Below, piece after piece: positions 1-6,049 of a DNA stretch of 6,753 bases (the first letter of the stretch is position 1; every line of letters starts with the position of its first letter). The notes under the pieces were generated by a model. The model worked only from the letters and a program-made list of their open reading frames with translations. It was not told the origin of the DNA and ran no database searches. Source of the DNA: Oscillospiraceae bacterium (GTDB taxonomy: Bacteria > Bacillota > Clostridia > Oscillospirales > Oscillospiraceae); assembly GCA_031280325.1 (NCBI GenBank), contig JAITGW010000181.1, forward strand, positions 1-6,753, written 5' to 3'. The position numbers were made by a program, and so were the translations under genes.

Positions 1-1
1 C

Positions 2-838
2 CGCGATTTGAATGTTATATCGAACTTGAACGTTACCGTCCGCGAGGGAGAGCTTCTTGCGGTCGCGGGGTCGAGCGGATCGGGTAAAAGTCTGCTCGCC
101 CACGCGATACTCGGCATACTTCCGAAAAACGCGGCAGTAAGCGGAGAGGTGCTTTGGCGCGGCGAGGCTTTGACCGCGGCAAAGCAAAAAAAGCTGCGCG
201 GACGGGAGCTTGCGCTTGTGCCGCAGTCGGTGACATACCTTGATCCGCTCATGCGTGTCGGGCGTCAGATTTCGAAAGATAAATCTACTGTCCGGCAATT
301 GTTCGGACGTTATCACCTGGAAGAGGCGGTTGCGCTCCGGTTTCCGCACGAGCTTTCCGGAGGTATGACGCGGCGCGTTTTGCTGAGCTGCGCGCTTTCC
401 GGAAACGCGCGGCTCGTTATCGCTGACGAGCCGACGCCCGGCTTGTCGCCGCATCTTGCCGAAAAGGCGATGAAGCATTTTCGGCAAATCGCAGATTCCG
501 GCGCGGCAGTCCTGCTCATCACGCACGATCTCGATCTTGCACTCCGCTTTGCAGACCGTATTGCCGTGTTCTATGCCGGAACTACCGTTGAAACCGCAAA
601 CGCCGCGGACTTTGCGGACGCGTCTCTGCTGCGCCATCCATACAGCAAGGCGCTGTGGTCCGCTATGCCGCAGAACGGGTTTACGCCAGCCGGCGGAACG
701 CAGCCGTATGCCGGCAGCCTGCCGGACGGGTGCCTGTACGCGCCTCGCTGTCCGCTTTGCACGCGGGAGTGCCGCGCCGCAGCGCCGCAGCCGCGCGCCG
801 TTCGCGGCGGGGAGGTAAGCTGTAACTATGCGGGTTGA
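2..838 (+). CDS. Opp/Dpp/Nik-type ABC transporter ATPase, first subunit (5' partial)
   Basis: This is a cytoplasmic ATP-binding subunit that would power an oligopeptide, dipeptide or nickel-type importer together with the next gene. Counting from the TTG at base 8, the protein shows Walker A GSSGSGKS (21-28), the Q-loop glutamine in VPQS (Q73), signature LSGGM (116-120), Walker B LVIADEP (136-142) and the switch histidine in THD (H173). The tail carries the family's C-terminal cysteine module, GCLYAPRCPLCTREC followed by a late Cys (C242, C248, C251, C255, C272). Recent work on mycobacterial OppD places a [4Fe-4S] cluster in this region, so a cluster here is possible. The frame is open through base 2 and only about 20 residues precede Walker A, so the true start lies to the left and the TTG is probably an internal Leu codon. 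Substrate cannot be told because the binding protein and permeases are not in the window. Confidence 0.93.
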   Translation, partial: RDLNVISNLNVTVREGELLAVAGSSGSGKSLLAHAILGILPKNAAVSGEVLWRGEALTAAKQKKLRGRELALVPQSVTYLDPLMRVGRQISKDKSTVRQLFGRYHLEEAVALRFPHELSGGMTRRVLLSCALSGNARLVIADEPTPGLSPHLAEKAMKHFRQIADSGAAVLLITHDLDLALRFADRIAVFYAGTTVETANAADFADASLLRHPYSKALWSAMPQNGFTPAGGTQPYAGSLPDGCLYAPRCPLCTRECRAAAPQPRAVRGGEVSCNYAG

Positions 839-1442
839 AGCCAAAAATATCGTGTTCGGGTACGAGCGCGGAAAAACAATTTTGAACGGAGTCAGCCTCT
901 CAATAGAGAGCGGAGAGCGGGTTGCGCTTGTCGGTCTGTCCGGCTGCGGCAAGAGCACGCTGTCGCAGATTCTGGCGGGCAATCTCACGCCGCGGTCAGG
1001 CGATGTTTTGCTTGACGGCAGAGCGCTGCCAAGACGCGGATTTTGCCCAGTTCAGCTTATTTATCAGCACCCAGAGAAGGCAATTAATCCGCGCTGGAAG
1101 CTTGGCAGGACGCTTACTGAAGCATGGGCGCCGGACGAAGCGTTTTTGGAGTCAATGGGCATTGAGCAGGCGTGGCTGAACCGATATCCCGCCGAGCTGT
1201 CGGGCGGTGAAATGCAGAGATTCTGTATTGCCCGCGCGCTTGCGCCGCAAACGAGACTTGTCATAGCCGATGAGATGAGCACAATGCTGGACGTAATCAC
1301 TCAGGCGCAGATTTGGGAAACGCTGCTCCGCGCCGCCGGCGAGCGCGGGCTTGGTCTGCTTGCCGTCACACACAACGCGGAGCTGGCAAAACGGGTTTGC
1401 ACCCGTGTGGTGGAGTTCCGGTCGCTGTGCAGAGAGGACTGA
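828..1442 (+). CDS. Opp/Dpp/Nik-type ABC transporter ATPase, second subunit
   Basis: This is the partner nucleotide-binding subunit of the importer. It starts at an ATG inside the last codons of the preceding gene (11-base overlap), with GGGGAGG about 12 bases upstream, so the pair is probably translationally coupled. Visible motifs are Walker A GLSGCGKST (36-44), Q-loop IYQHPEKAINP (Q80), signature LSGGEM (124-129), Walker B LVIADE (144-149) followed by STMLDVITQAQIW, and switch His in THN (H182). The ADE(M/I)STMLD block is typical of the second ATPase of Opp/Nik systems. At 204 residues it is shorter than OppF/DppF (roughly 320) and ends soon after the H-loop, without the oligopeptide C-terminal domain its partner has. 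The catalytic core is complete, so this is probably a natural short form. The ligand (peptide, nickel or metallophore) is undetermined. Confidence 0.93.
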   Translation: MRVEAKNIVFGYERGKTILNGVSLSIESGERVALVGLSGCGKSTLSQILAGNLTPRSGDVLLDGRALPRRGFCPVQLIYQHPEKAINPRWKLGRTLTEAWAPDEAFLESMGIEQAWLNRYPAELSGGEMQRFCIARALAPQTRLVIADEMSTMLDVITQAQIWETLLRAAGERGLGLLAVTHNAELAKRVCTRVVEFRSLCRED

Positions 1443-1443
1443 A

Positions 1444-1995
1444 TCAGAGAGGCTTTTCCAGCCACTCGGCCAGATTTCGGACGCCAGCAAGCGCGGTCGT
1501 GTCCCCGGCGGCGGGAAGATCATCCGTGTTCGCCGAAATTACGGTATGATCTTCGACGCCTGCGGCGTTGAGGATATTCAGCAGTATCCGCGCGGGGCGG
1601 AGCGCGCCGTCCGCATTGCCCTTGCCGCCGGCGGCGAGGATCACTCCCGCCTTTTTCGGGCGGAAAACAGCAGGCTCGCGCAGTCCGTGCCGCGCCGCGT
1701 GAGTCCACTGAAAGCGGCTCATCAGACTGCGCACGGGACCCGGAACATCCGAGAAATATACCGGCGTCGCAAGGACTATCGCGTCGAAGTCATCCGCGTA
1801 TATGATGTTCATATCGTCGCTTATCGCGCATCCGCGGCGTTTCCAGCAGGCGCGGCAATCGATACAGGGGGTGATTTTCGCATAGTACGCCGAGACTTCC
1901 GCAATCTCGCCGGAAAGATGACGGCGAAGTTGCGCGATAAGCGCGGCGGTGTCGCCGTTTCGGCGCGGCGAGCCGTTAATAATCAGAGTTTTCAT
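1444..1995 (-). CDS. Flavodoxin-fold iron-sulfur flavoprotein (NAD(P)H-dependent FMN reductase family)
   Basis: A 183-residue cytoplasmic redox protein. The N-terminus MKTLIINGSPRRNGDTAAL is the phosphate-binding loop of the flavodoxin/FMN-reductase superfamily, and ATPVYFSDVPGPVRSLMSR (76-94) is the second FMN-contacting segment. Between them is C-x2-C-x2-C-x5-C at C44, C47, C50 and C56, the compact spacing I know from the Methanosarcina Isf protein, where it binds [4Fe-4S]. It therefore probably shuttles electrons between a reduced donor and an oxygen- or quinone-type acceptor in an anaerobe; the partner is unknown. The ATG is well placed: GAGGTG lies 5 bases upstream on the minus strand. 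The gene converges on the ABC pair with a 1-base gap and no terminator between them. It is upstream-isolated from the spmB remnant by 147 bases, so it may have its own promoter. Confidence 0.88.
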   Translation of the reverse strand: MKTLIINGSPRRNGDTAALIAQLRRHLSGEIAEVSAYYAKITPCIDCRACWKRRGCAISDDMNIIYADDFDAIVLATPVYFSDVPGPVRSLMSRFQWTHAARHGLREPAVFRPKKAGVILAAGGKGNADGALRPARILLNILNAAGVEDHTVISANTDDLPAAGDTTALAGVRNLAEWLEKPL

Positions 1996-2075
1996 TCTTG
2001 CACCTCACTTGGCTTCAGGAACAGATGCGCGCTTAGCGCGGCGCCGCCGTTTTCCGAGGATCGTGCGGCGCACTC

Positions 2076-2104
2076 AGCGTACCACGAACCGCCGAATGTG
2101 TCAA
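2076..2104 (-). promoter_or_regulatory. Candidate promoter for the iron-sulfur flavoprotein gene
   Basis: Minus strand: a perfect -35 TTGACA (2104-2099), a 17-base spacer, then TACGCT (2081-2076) preceded by TGG, an extended -10 arrangement. The -10 matches consensus at only three positions, so this is moderate evidence. It sits about 80 bases upstream of the flavoprotein ATG, and between them lies a small GC-rich hairpin (CGCGC-TTA-GCGCG at 2028-2040) that could act in the leader. The rest of 1996-2142 shows no credible gene. Confidence 0.4.
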
Positions 2105-2142
2105 CAGTCCCATACCCTGATTATTTATCCGACAGCTCCGCC

Positions 2143-2473
2143 TCACCAAAACAGCCGCACAGACAGCGCGGCAAGAGCTCCGCTTCCGCTTATCGGGGGG
2201 ATAAATACCAGCGGCGCGACCTCCTCCGGAATTCCCCAAATGCGCAGCGACGGCGCGCACGCGCGCGTCAGCGCGTCCATCGCCCCGGAGGCGCGGAGCA
2301 TGTATACGGCGCTGAGCAAGCCGACAAGCGCCGGAAATATTTTCATCATAACGCGCACTCCGTCAGCCGCGCCGGTGATCAGCGCCGAGAACACATCCTC
2401 GTGACGGAAGAGCGCGGAAAGCGCGGCAAGCAGGATCACGCAGGGCGCGACAAAGCCGAGCCGCCGCGCTCAT
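2143..2473 (-). pseudogene. spmB: spmB-like spore maturation gene, internally deleted and frame-damaged
   Basis: The frame reads a SpmB-like membrane protein: VFSALITGAADGVRVMMKIF, then ALVGLLSAVYMLRASGAMD, then WGIPEEVAPLVFIPPISGSG and ALAAL. These are the DVF..GA.EG, RASGA and P(I/L)SGSGAL landmarks of SpmB, which acts with SpmA in spore core dehydration and cortex maturation. Two faults are visible. First, an ATG that overlaps the spmA stop (ATGA, 2473-2470) reads M-S-A-A and is then one base out of frame with the SpmB sequence; in frame, only a GTG at 2439 with no ribosome site is available. Second, after GSGALAAL the protein goes directly to SVRLFW and stops, and that ending resembles the extreme C-terminus of SpmB. 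About 60 residues that normally lie between, including the conserved S-T-E-T segment, are absent. A sequencing or assembly error is the main alternative to true decay. Confidence 0.7.
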
Positions 2474-2611
2474 TTTACGAAGCGGCGCATAAGCCGCGCC
2501 GCCGCGATTCCGACGAAGCGCCGCCCTTGAAACCTCTGCGCCCGTCCCTGAAAACAATGAGAAAGCAATCGAAAACAGTACGATACCCGTCCAGACATAT
2601 GCCGTTGCCAT
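2470..2611 (-). pseudogene. spmA: spmA-like spore maturation gene, reduced to its two ends
   Basis: The ATG at 2611 has a good ribosome site (GGGGTG, 6 bases upstream on the minus strand). The first 32 codons, MATAYVWTGIVLFSIAFS followed by LFSGTGAEVSRAAL, match the SpmA N-terminus (first membrane helix, a G-x-x-x-x-V-S-x-AA motif). Near base 2516 this similarity stops. In another frame the sequence reads RFVGIAAARLMRRFVK and ends at a TGA (2472-2470) that overlaps the spmB ATG, which looks like the usual spmA end and the usual spmA-spmB coupling. SpmA is normally about 190-200 residues, so some 140-150 codons seem lost, with a change of frame at the junction. Without the lost core the product cannot work. 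In the uncorrected frame translation would run on to base 2363 as unrelated sequence. The match rests on my recall of the family. Confidence 0.62.
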
Positions 2612-2720
2612 ACGCTTCACCCCGGGACAAGCGTATGCCGCGGCTTTCGCAAACATGCGAGGGAAGCGCGTGCGCTCCGGCGTGCCCAAAACGCGTGAGA
2701 CTCAGCATAAAGCTCTCCTC
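2612..2720 (-). other. Orphan ribosome site and start codon, possible remnant of a gene upstream of spmA
   Basis: On the minus strand a strong GAGGAG (2720-2715) stands 6 bases before an ATG (2708). The frame, beginning MLSLTRFGHAGAHALPSHV, resembles nothing I know and runs out of frame into spmA before stopping at 2475. In Bacillus the gene before spmA is dacB, and the damage in spmA and spmB makes a third collapsed gene plausible, but no dacB motif is visible. A short hairpin GCGCG-AAA-CGCGC (2726-2738) lies just upstream of the ribosome site. I do not call a protein here. Confidence 0.3.
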
Positions 2721-2808
2721 ACGCGGCGCGAAACGCGCAAAAAGCTATTTTGGGCGGGCAGTTTCAAAAACACGGAGCTTGGCGGCAGATATATTGCATA
2801 TTTTTTAC

Positions 2809-2837
2809 TATACAAATGCGGGAAGAATGTGTATAAT
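2809..2837 (+). promoter_or_regulatory. Sigma-A type promoter of the MoaF-like/VOC cluster
   Basis: A perfect -10 TATAAT (2832-2837) lies 17 bases after TATACA (2809-2814), which matches four of six -35 positions; TGTG precedes the -10. The transcript would begin near 2844, giving a leader of about 60 bases before the ATG at 2907. It lies in an AT-rich stretch (about 2785-2890) that stands out from the GC-rich genes on both sides and separates this cluster from the divergent spmA remnant. No operator was recognised. Confidence 0.6.
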
Positions 2838-2890
2838 CTATAATTGAAAGTTGTTTTGCGCAAAAGCGTTAGACAAAAACGCCAAAATAT

Positions 2891-2896
2891 AAGGAG
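2891..2896 (+). promoter_or_regulatory. Ribosome binding site that fixes the start of the first MoaF-like gene
   Basis: AAGGAG (followed by TG) stands 10 bases before the ATG at 2907. The same frame is open back to a TTG at 2844, but that codon has no ribosome site, coincides with the predicted transcription start, and would add a basic segment unlike the family. Confidence 0.75.
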
Positions 2897-2906
2897 TGAT
2901 TATCTT

Positions 2907-3779
2907 ATGGATCTCCGCAAGCTCAATAAATTCACCTCCGCCGACATCGCGCAGCTCGCGCCGCCAAGAAGCTTCGAGCTGGCAGGACAGACTTTTGATT
3001 TCGTCATGGACGACGGCACGGATTATCGCCTGCGCTTCATTGACAAAACGAGCGTTGAGTGGACGGACGAGGGCTCGCCGCCGCGCGTCGCCTCGGACTA
3101 TCTCTGCGCAAAGTCGGACGACACAACGTACCTTGTAAGCTATGAGCTGGGCGACACTCCGCGCGCGAACCACACGTTTGTGATCGATCTTGAAAACCGC
3201 CTTGTCACAAAAGTCACCGCACGCGTCGGCGAAAACAAGCGCTATCCGTATCTCATCACACCGAGATATGAGTTCGGGGCAATCCGGCGCGAGGGCGAGG
3301 AGCTGCCGTTCCGCCGCCATGGCTATACCTCTGACGCTATAGGAAACATCATTCAGTGGAATTACGGCTCGATGGAAACGGTGCATATTTACTATTGCGC
3401 GGATTTTTACCGTATCACCTATCCGCCGCAGGACGAGGGCTTTCAAATGTTCAACGAGGCGATGTCAAAGCTCCCCTCGCCGGACGAACCGACGGTACAT
3501 ATAAAAATCAAGGAGGGTGTATATCTCTTCAGTCTGACAGAAGCGAATATGGAGCGCGTCCTCGGCGCGGAAATGCCTTTCCGCAGCAACACCATGTGCT
3601 TCATTCAGGACTACCGCAGTGTGCGCCAAATCGGGCGCGGCTTTGGCACGCTGACCTTCGAGGCAGAGCCTCAGCCGCTGCACCTTTTGTTCGGAGCGGT
3701 CGGGAAAATACTTGAGCCGGACAGCGCTCCGGAATATATCAAAAAGCTCTTGAGTGACCCAAACCCTTTTTTGGTGTAA
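2907..3779 (+). CDS. MoaF-like two-domain protein
   Basis: A 290-residue soluble protein with no signal peptide or membrane helix. I read two calycin-like (lipocalin-type beta barrel) units of the MoaF family. The N-terminal unit (about 22-108) opens with SFELAGQTFDFVMDDGTDY, RLRFIDKTSVEW and ends TFVIDLENRLVTKV, the MoaF pattern G-x-x-F..DDG..Y.y.f.d...eW. After the link RYEFGAIRREG, the C-terminal unit (about 138-267) reads RHGYTSDAIGNIIQWNYG, METVHIYY and GVYLFSLTE, like MoaF C-terminal domains. MoaF was named from molybdenum-cofactor/monoamine loci, but its biochemistry is not well established and no moa, mob or moe partner is present here. A small-molecule binding role is my inference. 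It is the first gene of a + strand cluster with a VOC protein and a longer MoaF-like protein. The second domain is more divergent than the first, so its assignment is less certain. Confidence 0.78.
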   Translation: MDLRKLNKFTSADIAQLAPPRSFELAGQTFDFVMDDGTDYRLRFIDKTSVEWTDEGSPPRVASDYLCAKSDDTTYLVSYELGDTPRANHTFVIDLENRLVTKVTARVGENKRYPYLITPRYEFGAIRREGEELPFRRHGYTSDAIGNIIQWNYGSMETVHIYYCADFYRITYPPQDEGFQMFNEAMSKLPSPDEPTVHIKIKEGVYLFSLTEANMERVLGAEMPFRSNTMCFIQDYRSVRQIGRGFGTLTFEAEPQPLHLLFGAVGKILEPDSAPEYIKKLLSDPNPFLV

Positions 3780-3831
3780 CGCCGCGGACTGATAAGTGCG
3801 GCGGAACCCCCGGCGAAGCGGCGCAAGCCGG
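3780..3831 (+). repeat. Two GC-rich hairpins between the first MoaF-like gene and the VOC gene
   Basis: Directly after the stop codon, CGCCGC (3780-3785) pairs with GCGGCG (3798-3803) across a 12-base loop, and CCGGC (3810-3814) pairs with GCCGG (3827-3831). Neither is followed by a U-run, so they are not convincing terminators. They may stabilise or process the message between cistrons, or lower readthrough into the next gene. The remaining bases to 3888 contain nothing else I recognise except the GAGGAG of the next gene. Confidence 0.35.
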
Positions 3832-3888
3832 AGTTCTCCGCCTAATCGTTCGCGGCGCGGCGGCATTAACTTACGAGGAGAATGCGAT

Positions 3889-4254
3889 ATGAAGCTTATA
3901 CACACGTCTATTCACGTGACTGACCTTGAACGGAGCCTGAAATTCTATAAGGACGCCCTTGACCTTGAAGTTCAAATGGAAATCCCATGGGGAGGCAAGA
4001 TCCTGACGTATCTCGGCGACAACGCAAGGGCGGGCGCGCAGGTCGAATTGACATATGACCCGCGGCGCGGCGGAGAAAAGTACAACATCGGCGAGGATGA
4101 GGTCGTCCACCTCGGATTTTTGGTTGAAAACGCCGATGAGCGGAAAATAAAGCACAGGCAAATGGGCTGTATCGTTCGTGAGACAGAGATCGGTATATGG
4201 TTTATTACAGACCCGGACGGATATTGGCTTGAAATGGTGCCGGATACGCTCTAG
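3889..4254 (+). CDS. VOC-superfamily (glyoxalase I-like) metalloprotein
   Basis: A 121-residue single-domain protein of the vicinal oxygen chelate superfamily. It starts LIHTSIHVTDLERSLKFYKD, the classic first beta-alpha unit, and ends FITDPDGYWLEMVPDTL. Aligned by eye to Escherichia coli glyoxalase I (ligands H5, E56, H74, E122), the metal ligands are all present as H5, E53 (in VELTYDP), H74 (in VVHLGF) and E115 (in WLEMVP). A divalent-metal enzyme or binding protein is therefore likely. Glyoxalase I (methylglyoxal-thiol adduct isomerase) is possible, but the residue at the glutathione-contacting R9 position is His, so a different substrate is plausible. The ATG is chosen because GAGGAG lies 8 bases upstream; an in-frame extension to 3796 would be basic, low-complexity sequence. 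It is flanked by two MoaF-like genes (109 and 39 bases away), suggesting one operon and a shared substrate. Confidence 0.87.
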   Translation: MKLIHTSIHVTDLERSLKFYKDALDLEVQMEIPWGGKILTYLGDNARAGAQVELTYDPRRGGEKYNIGEDEVVHLGFLVENADERKIKHRQMGCIVRETEIGIWFITDPDGYWLEMVPDTL

Positions 4255-4293
4255 CGGCAAAATGCCTGTTGTTATTGAAGAAAGGTATGCGAT

Positions 4294-6036
4294 ATGGACT
4301 ATTTTCGTTCCACATTTTATGATAAATACACGCCTATGACAGAGGCTCAGATTCGTGCCGCGCTCACGCCGTCGCCGCGAGCCAAAAGCGCGGCGCCCCT
4401 GTCAGACGCGCTCGCCGGACAGACGCTGAAAATAGTGCTGGACGGCGAGCCGGCGCTGGAGTACGCAATCGCGGCGGAGACGCTCACCATGCGCGAGGGC
4501 GGCGGCGCGCCGATAGAAGCGCCGTATTCCGCGCTGTGCCAGGACGGGATTATGCTGCTGACGCACATGATTCCCGGCACACTGCGCGGATACTGCGTCG
4601 TACTCGACATGAAAACGGATCTTGTGACGGCGTTTGAAGTTTGGTTTTGCGGGTTTGAGCCTGACAAGCGCGAGGTGTGGCGTCATTTTTCAAACGGATA
4701 TATCGAGCGGGAGGGAAAAGCCGCGCCGACAGGGCGCCACACCCTCACAAACCGCGTCGAGGGCGCGGGCACACACTGGAAAAACGATGACGGCACGGAA
4801 ATGCTTTATTTCTTCCCGTCCGTCGTGTGGTCGTCGTTTGTGGAGCTTTCTGACCCCCGCGGAGGCATTACGATAACGGCGCCGTCGGACTATTTAAAAA
4901 TCAACGACCGAGTATACATTTATTCGCGCGTGGAGCAGGAGTTTTCAGGAGCGTTTACCCTTGAAGTCATCGATCTGTTTACGGTCAGGCATATCGGTGT
5001 GCGGCTTGGCTTTGACAAGGATGACAGACTTGATTATTCCGTGTACCGCGGCGAGGGAGAGGTCACGGGGCGTGCGGCCAATCTCGAGCCGCTGACGGAT
5101 TACGGTACGGAGATTCCGTTTGAGGAGGTACACCGCGCGCATTTCGGCGTCGCCGGACGCGGCGGGCGGCCGAGCTATCGTCCGCGCTTTATGCACAAGG
5201 ATTACACAAAGGCTGAGCTGGATGAAATTATACGGACAAATCTGTCTGTTTTCCGCGGCGAGTCGATCATGTCAAGCTTTAACACCATGGAGGCGAGCGG
5301 CTATATGACCGGCAAGACGTTCACTCTGAGCTATGACGACGGTGAAACCTGGGAATACCGCGTAATTGACGGGCATCATCTCAAATGGCGGATTTCGGGC
5401 GAAGCAGCCTGGCATGAGGAGCTCTATGAGGGATATGAGGCGGCAAAGGACATCATCCTGTTCTCACACATCTGCACCGGCTCCGATCCGCTGCGCTGCA
5501 TAGCTCACGCCGTGGACTTCTCAAACTCGCTCACGACGCTTGTGGACGCGTGGATAGGCAACGGGCGCAAACCGTGGGAGGCTGCGCACAAGGCATATTT
5601 CGGTGTTCTGGAGTGCGAGGGCGCGCCCGCGCCGCCGGCCGTTACCCGCCACGGCTTCACAACAGAGCTTGTGGGGCGCGCGTTTTCGTGGACCTATGGC
5701 GACAATATGCAGTCGATCCACGTATACTCGTCGCCGCAATCCTATTCATGGACGATCATGCTCCCGAACAACACCGGCGGCTGGATGTGGTCATCCCCCT
5801 GTCTGTATGTCAAGCTGCGTGACGACGCGTATCTCATGAGCTGGACTGAGGACGGCTGCAACGGCAACCAGGGCACGTTCGTGTTTAATCCGCGGATAAT
5901 GCACGACGCGGGATTTTTCTTCGGAGTCGGCGACACGGATGGCGCTGACGACGTTCATTTAACGCCAATGGGCGCATTTGCGCGTCCGCTGAACGGCTTT
6001 GATATCATGAAATATTTTGCGCCGGGACAGAAATAA
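4294..6036 (+). CDS. Large MoaF-like protein with four barrel units in tandem
   Basis: A 580-residue soluble protein with no signal peptide. The second half is clearly MoaF-like: an N-type unit (about 336-420) with MTGKTFTLSYDDGETWEY, then HHLKW and AHAVDFSNSLTTLV, and a C-type unit (about 452-545) with RHGFTTELVGRAFSWTYG, HVYSS, YSWTIMLP and AYLMSWTED. The first half repeats this order in diverged form: an N-type unit (about 38-120; LAGQTLKIVLDGEPALEY, YCVVLDMKTDLVTAF) and a C-type unit (about 148-245; RHTLTNRVEGAGTHW, MLYFFP, RVYIYSRVE). HFGVAGRGG (283-291) resembles the domain-joining YFGVLECEG (435-443). MoaF proteins usually carry one N/C pair, so this looks like a duplication or fusion. 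AAAGG lies 8 bases before the ATG, and the gene follows the VOC gene by 39 bases. Function is unknown; ligand binding or scaffolding is inference. The first-half units are less sure than the second-half ones. Confidence 0.85.
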   Translation: MDYFRSTFYDKYTPMTEAQIRAALTPSPRAKSAAPLSDALAGQTLKIVLDGEPALEYAIAAETLTMREGGGAPIEAPYSALCQDGIMLLTHMIPGTLRGYCVVLDMKTDLVTAFEVWFCGFEPDKREVWRHFSNGYIEREGKAAPTGRHTLTNRVEGAGTHWKNDDGTEMLYFFPSVVWSSFVELSDPRGGITITAPSDYLKINDRVYIYSRVEQEFSGAFTLEVIDLFTVRHIGVRLGFDKDDRLDYSVYRGEGEVTGRAANLEPLTDYGTEIPFEEVHRAHFGVAGRGGRPSYRPRFMHKDYTKAELDEIIRTNLSVFRGESIMSSFNTMEASGYMTGKTFTLSYDDGETWEYRVIDGHHLKWRISGEAAWHEELYEGYEAAKDIILFSHICTGSDPLRCIAHAVDFSNSLTTLVDAWIGNGRKPWEAAHKAYFGVLECEGAPAPPAVTRHGFTTELVGRAFSWTYGDNMQSIHVYSSPQSYSWTIMLPNNTGGWMWSSPCLYVKLRDDAYLMSWTEDGCNGNQGTFVFNPRIMHDAGFFFGVGDTDGADDVHLTPMGAFARPLNGFDIMKYFAPGQK

Positions 6037-6049
6037 CGCCTCCCCAAAA

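Noticed and set aside
2363..2689. A single 108-residue minus-strand protein through spmA into spmB
   Set aside because: Only its SpmA-like segment (about residues 27-58) is meaningful; the rest is spmA and spmB read out of frame. The start at 2611 has the ribosome site.
1351..2847. A 498-codon + strand open frame across the flavoprotein and spm region
   Set aside because: It is Arg- and Ala-rich, low in hydrophobic order, has no family motif, and is opposite to the flavoprotein gene and the SpmA/SpmB matches. GC-rich antisense DNA often lacks stops.
2844..2906. Extended TTG start for the first MoaF-like gene
   Set aside because: There is no ribosome site before it, it coincides with the predicted transcription start, and AAGGAG points to ATG 2907.
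2838..3446. A 202-codon minus-strand frame opposite the first MoaF-like gene
   Set aside because: It has no recognisable motif or ribosome site and mirrors the codon pattern of the real gene.
3796..3888. Extended start for the VOC protein
   Set aside because: The added segment is Arg/Pro/Ser low-complexity sequence from the hairpin region, and GAGGAG marks the ATG at 3889 next to the conserved LIHTSIHV start.
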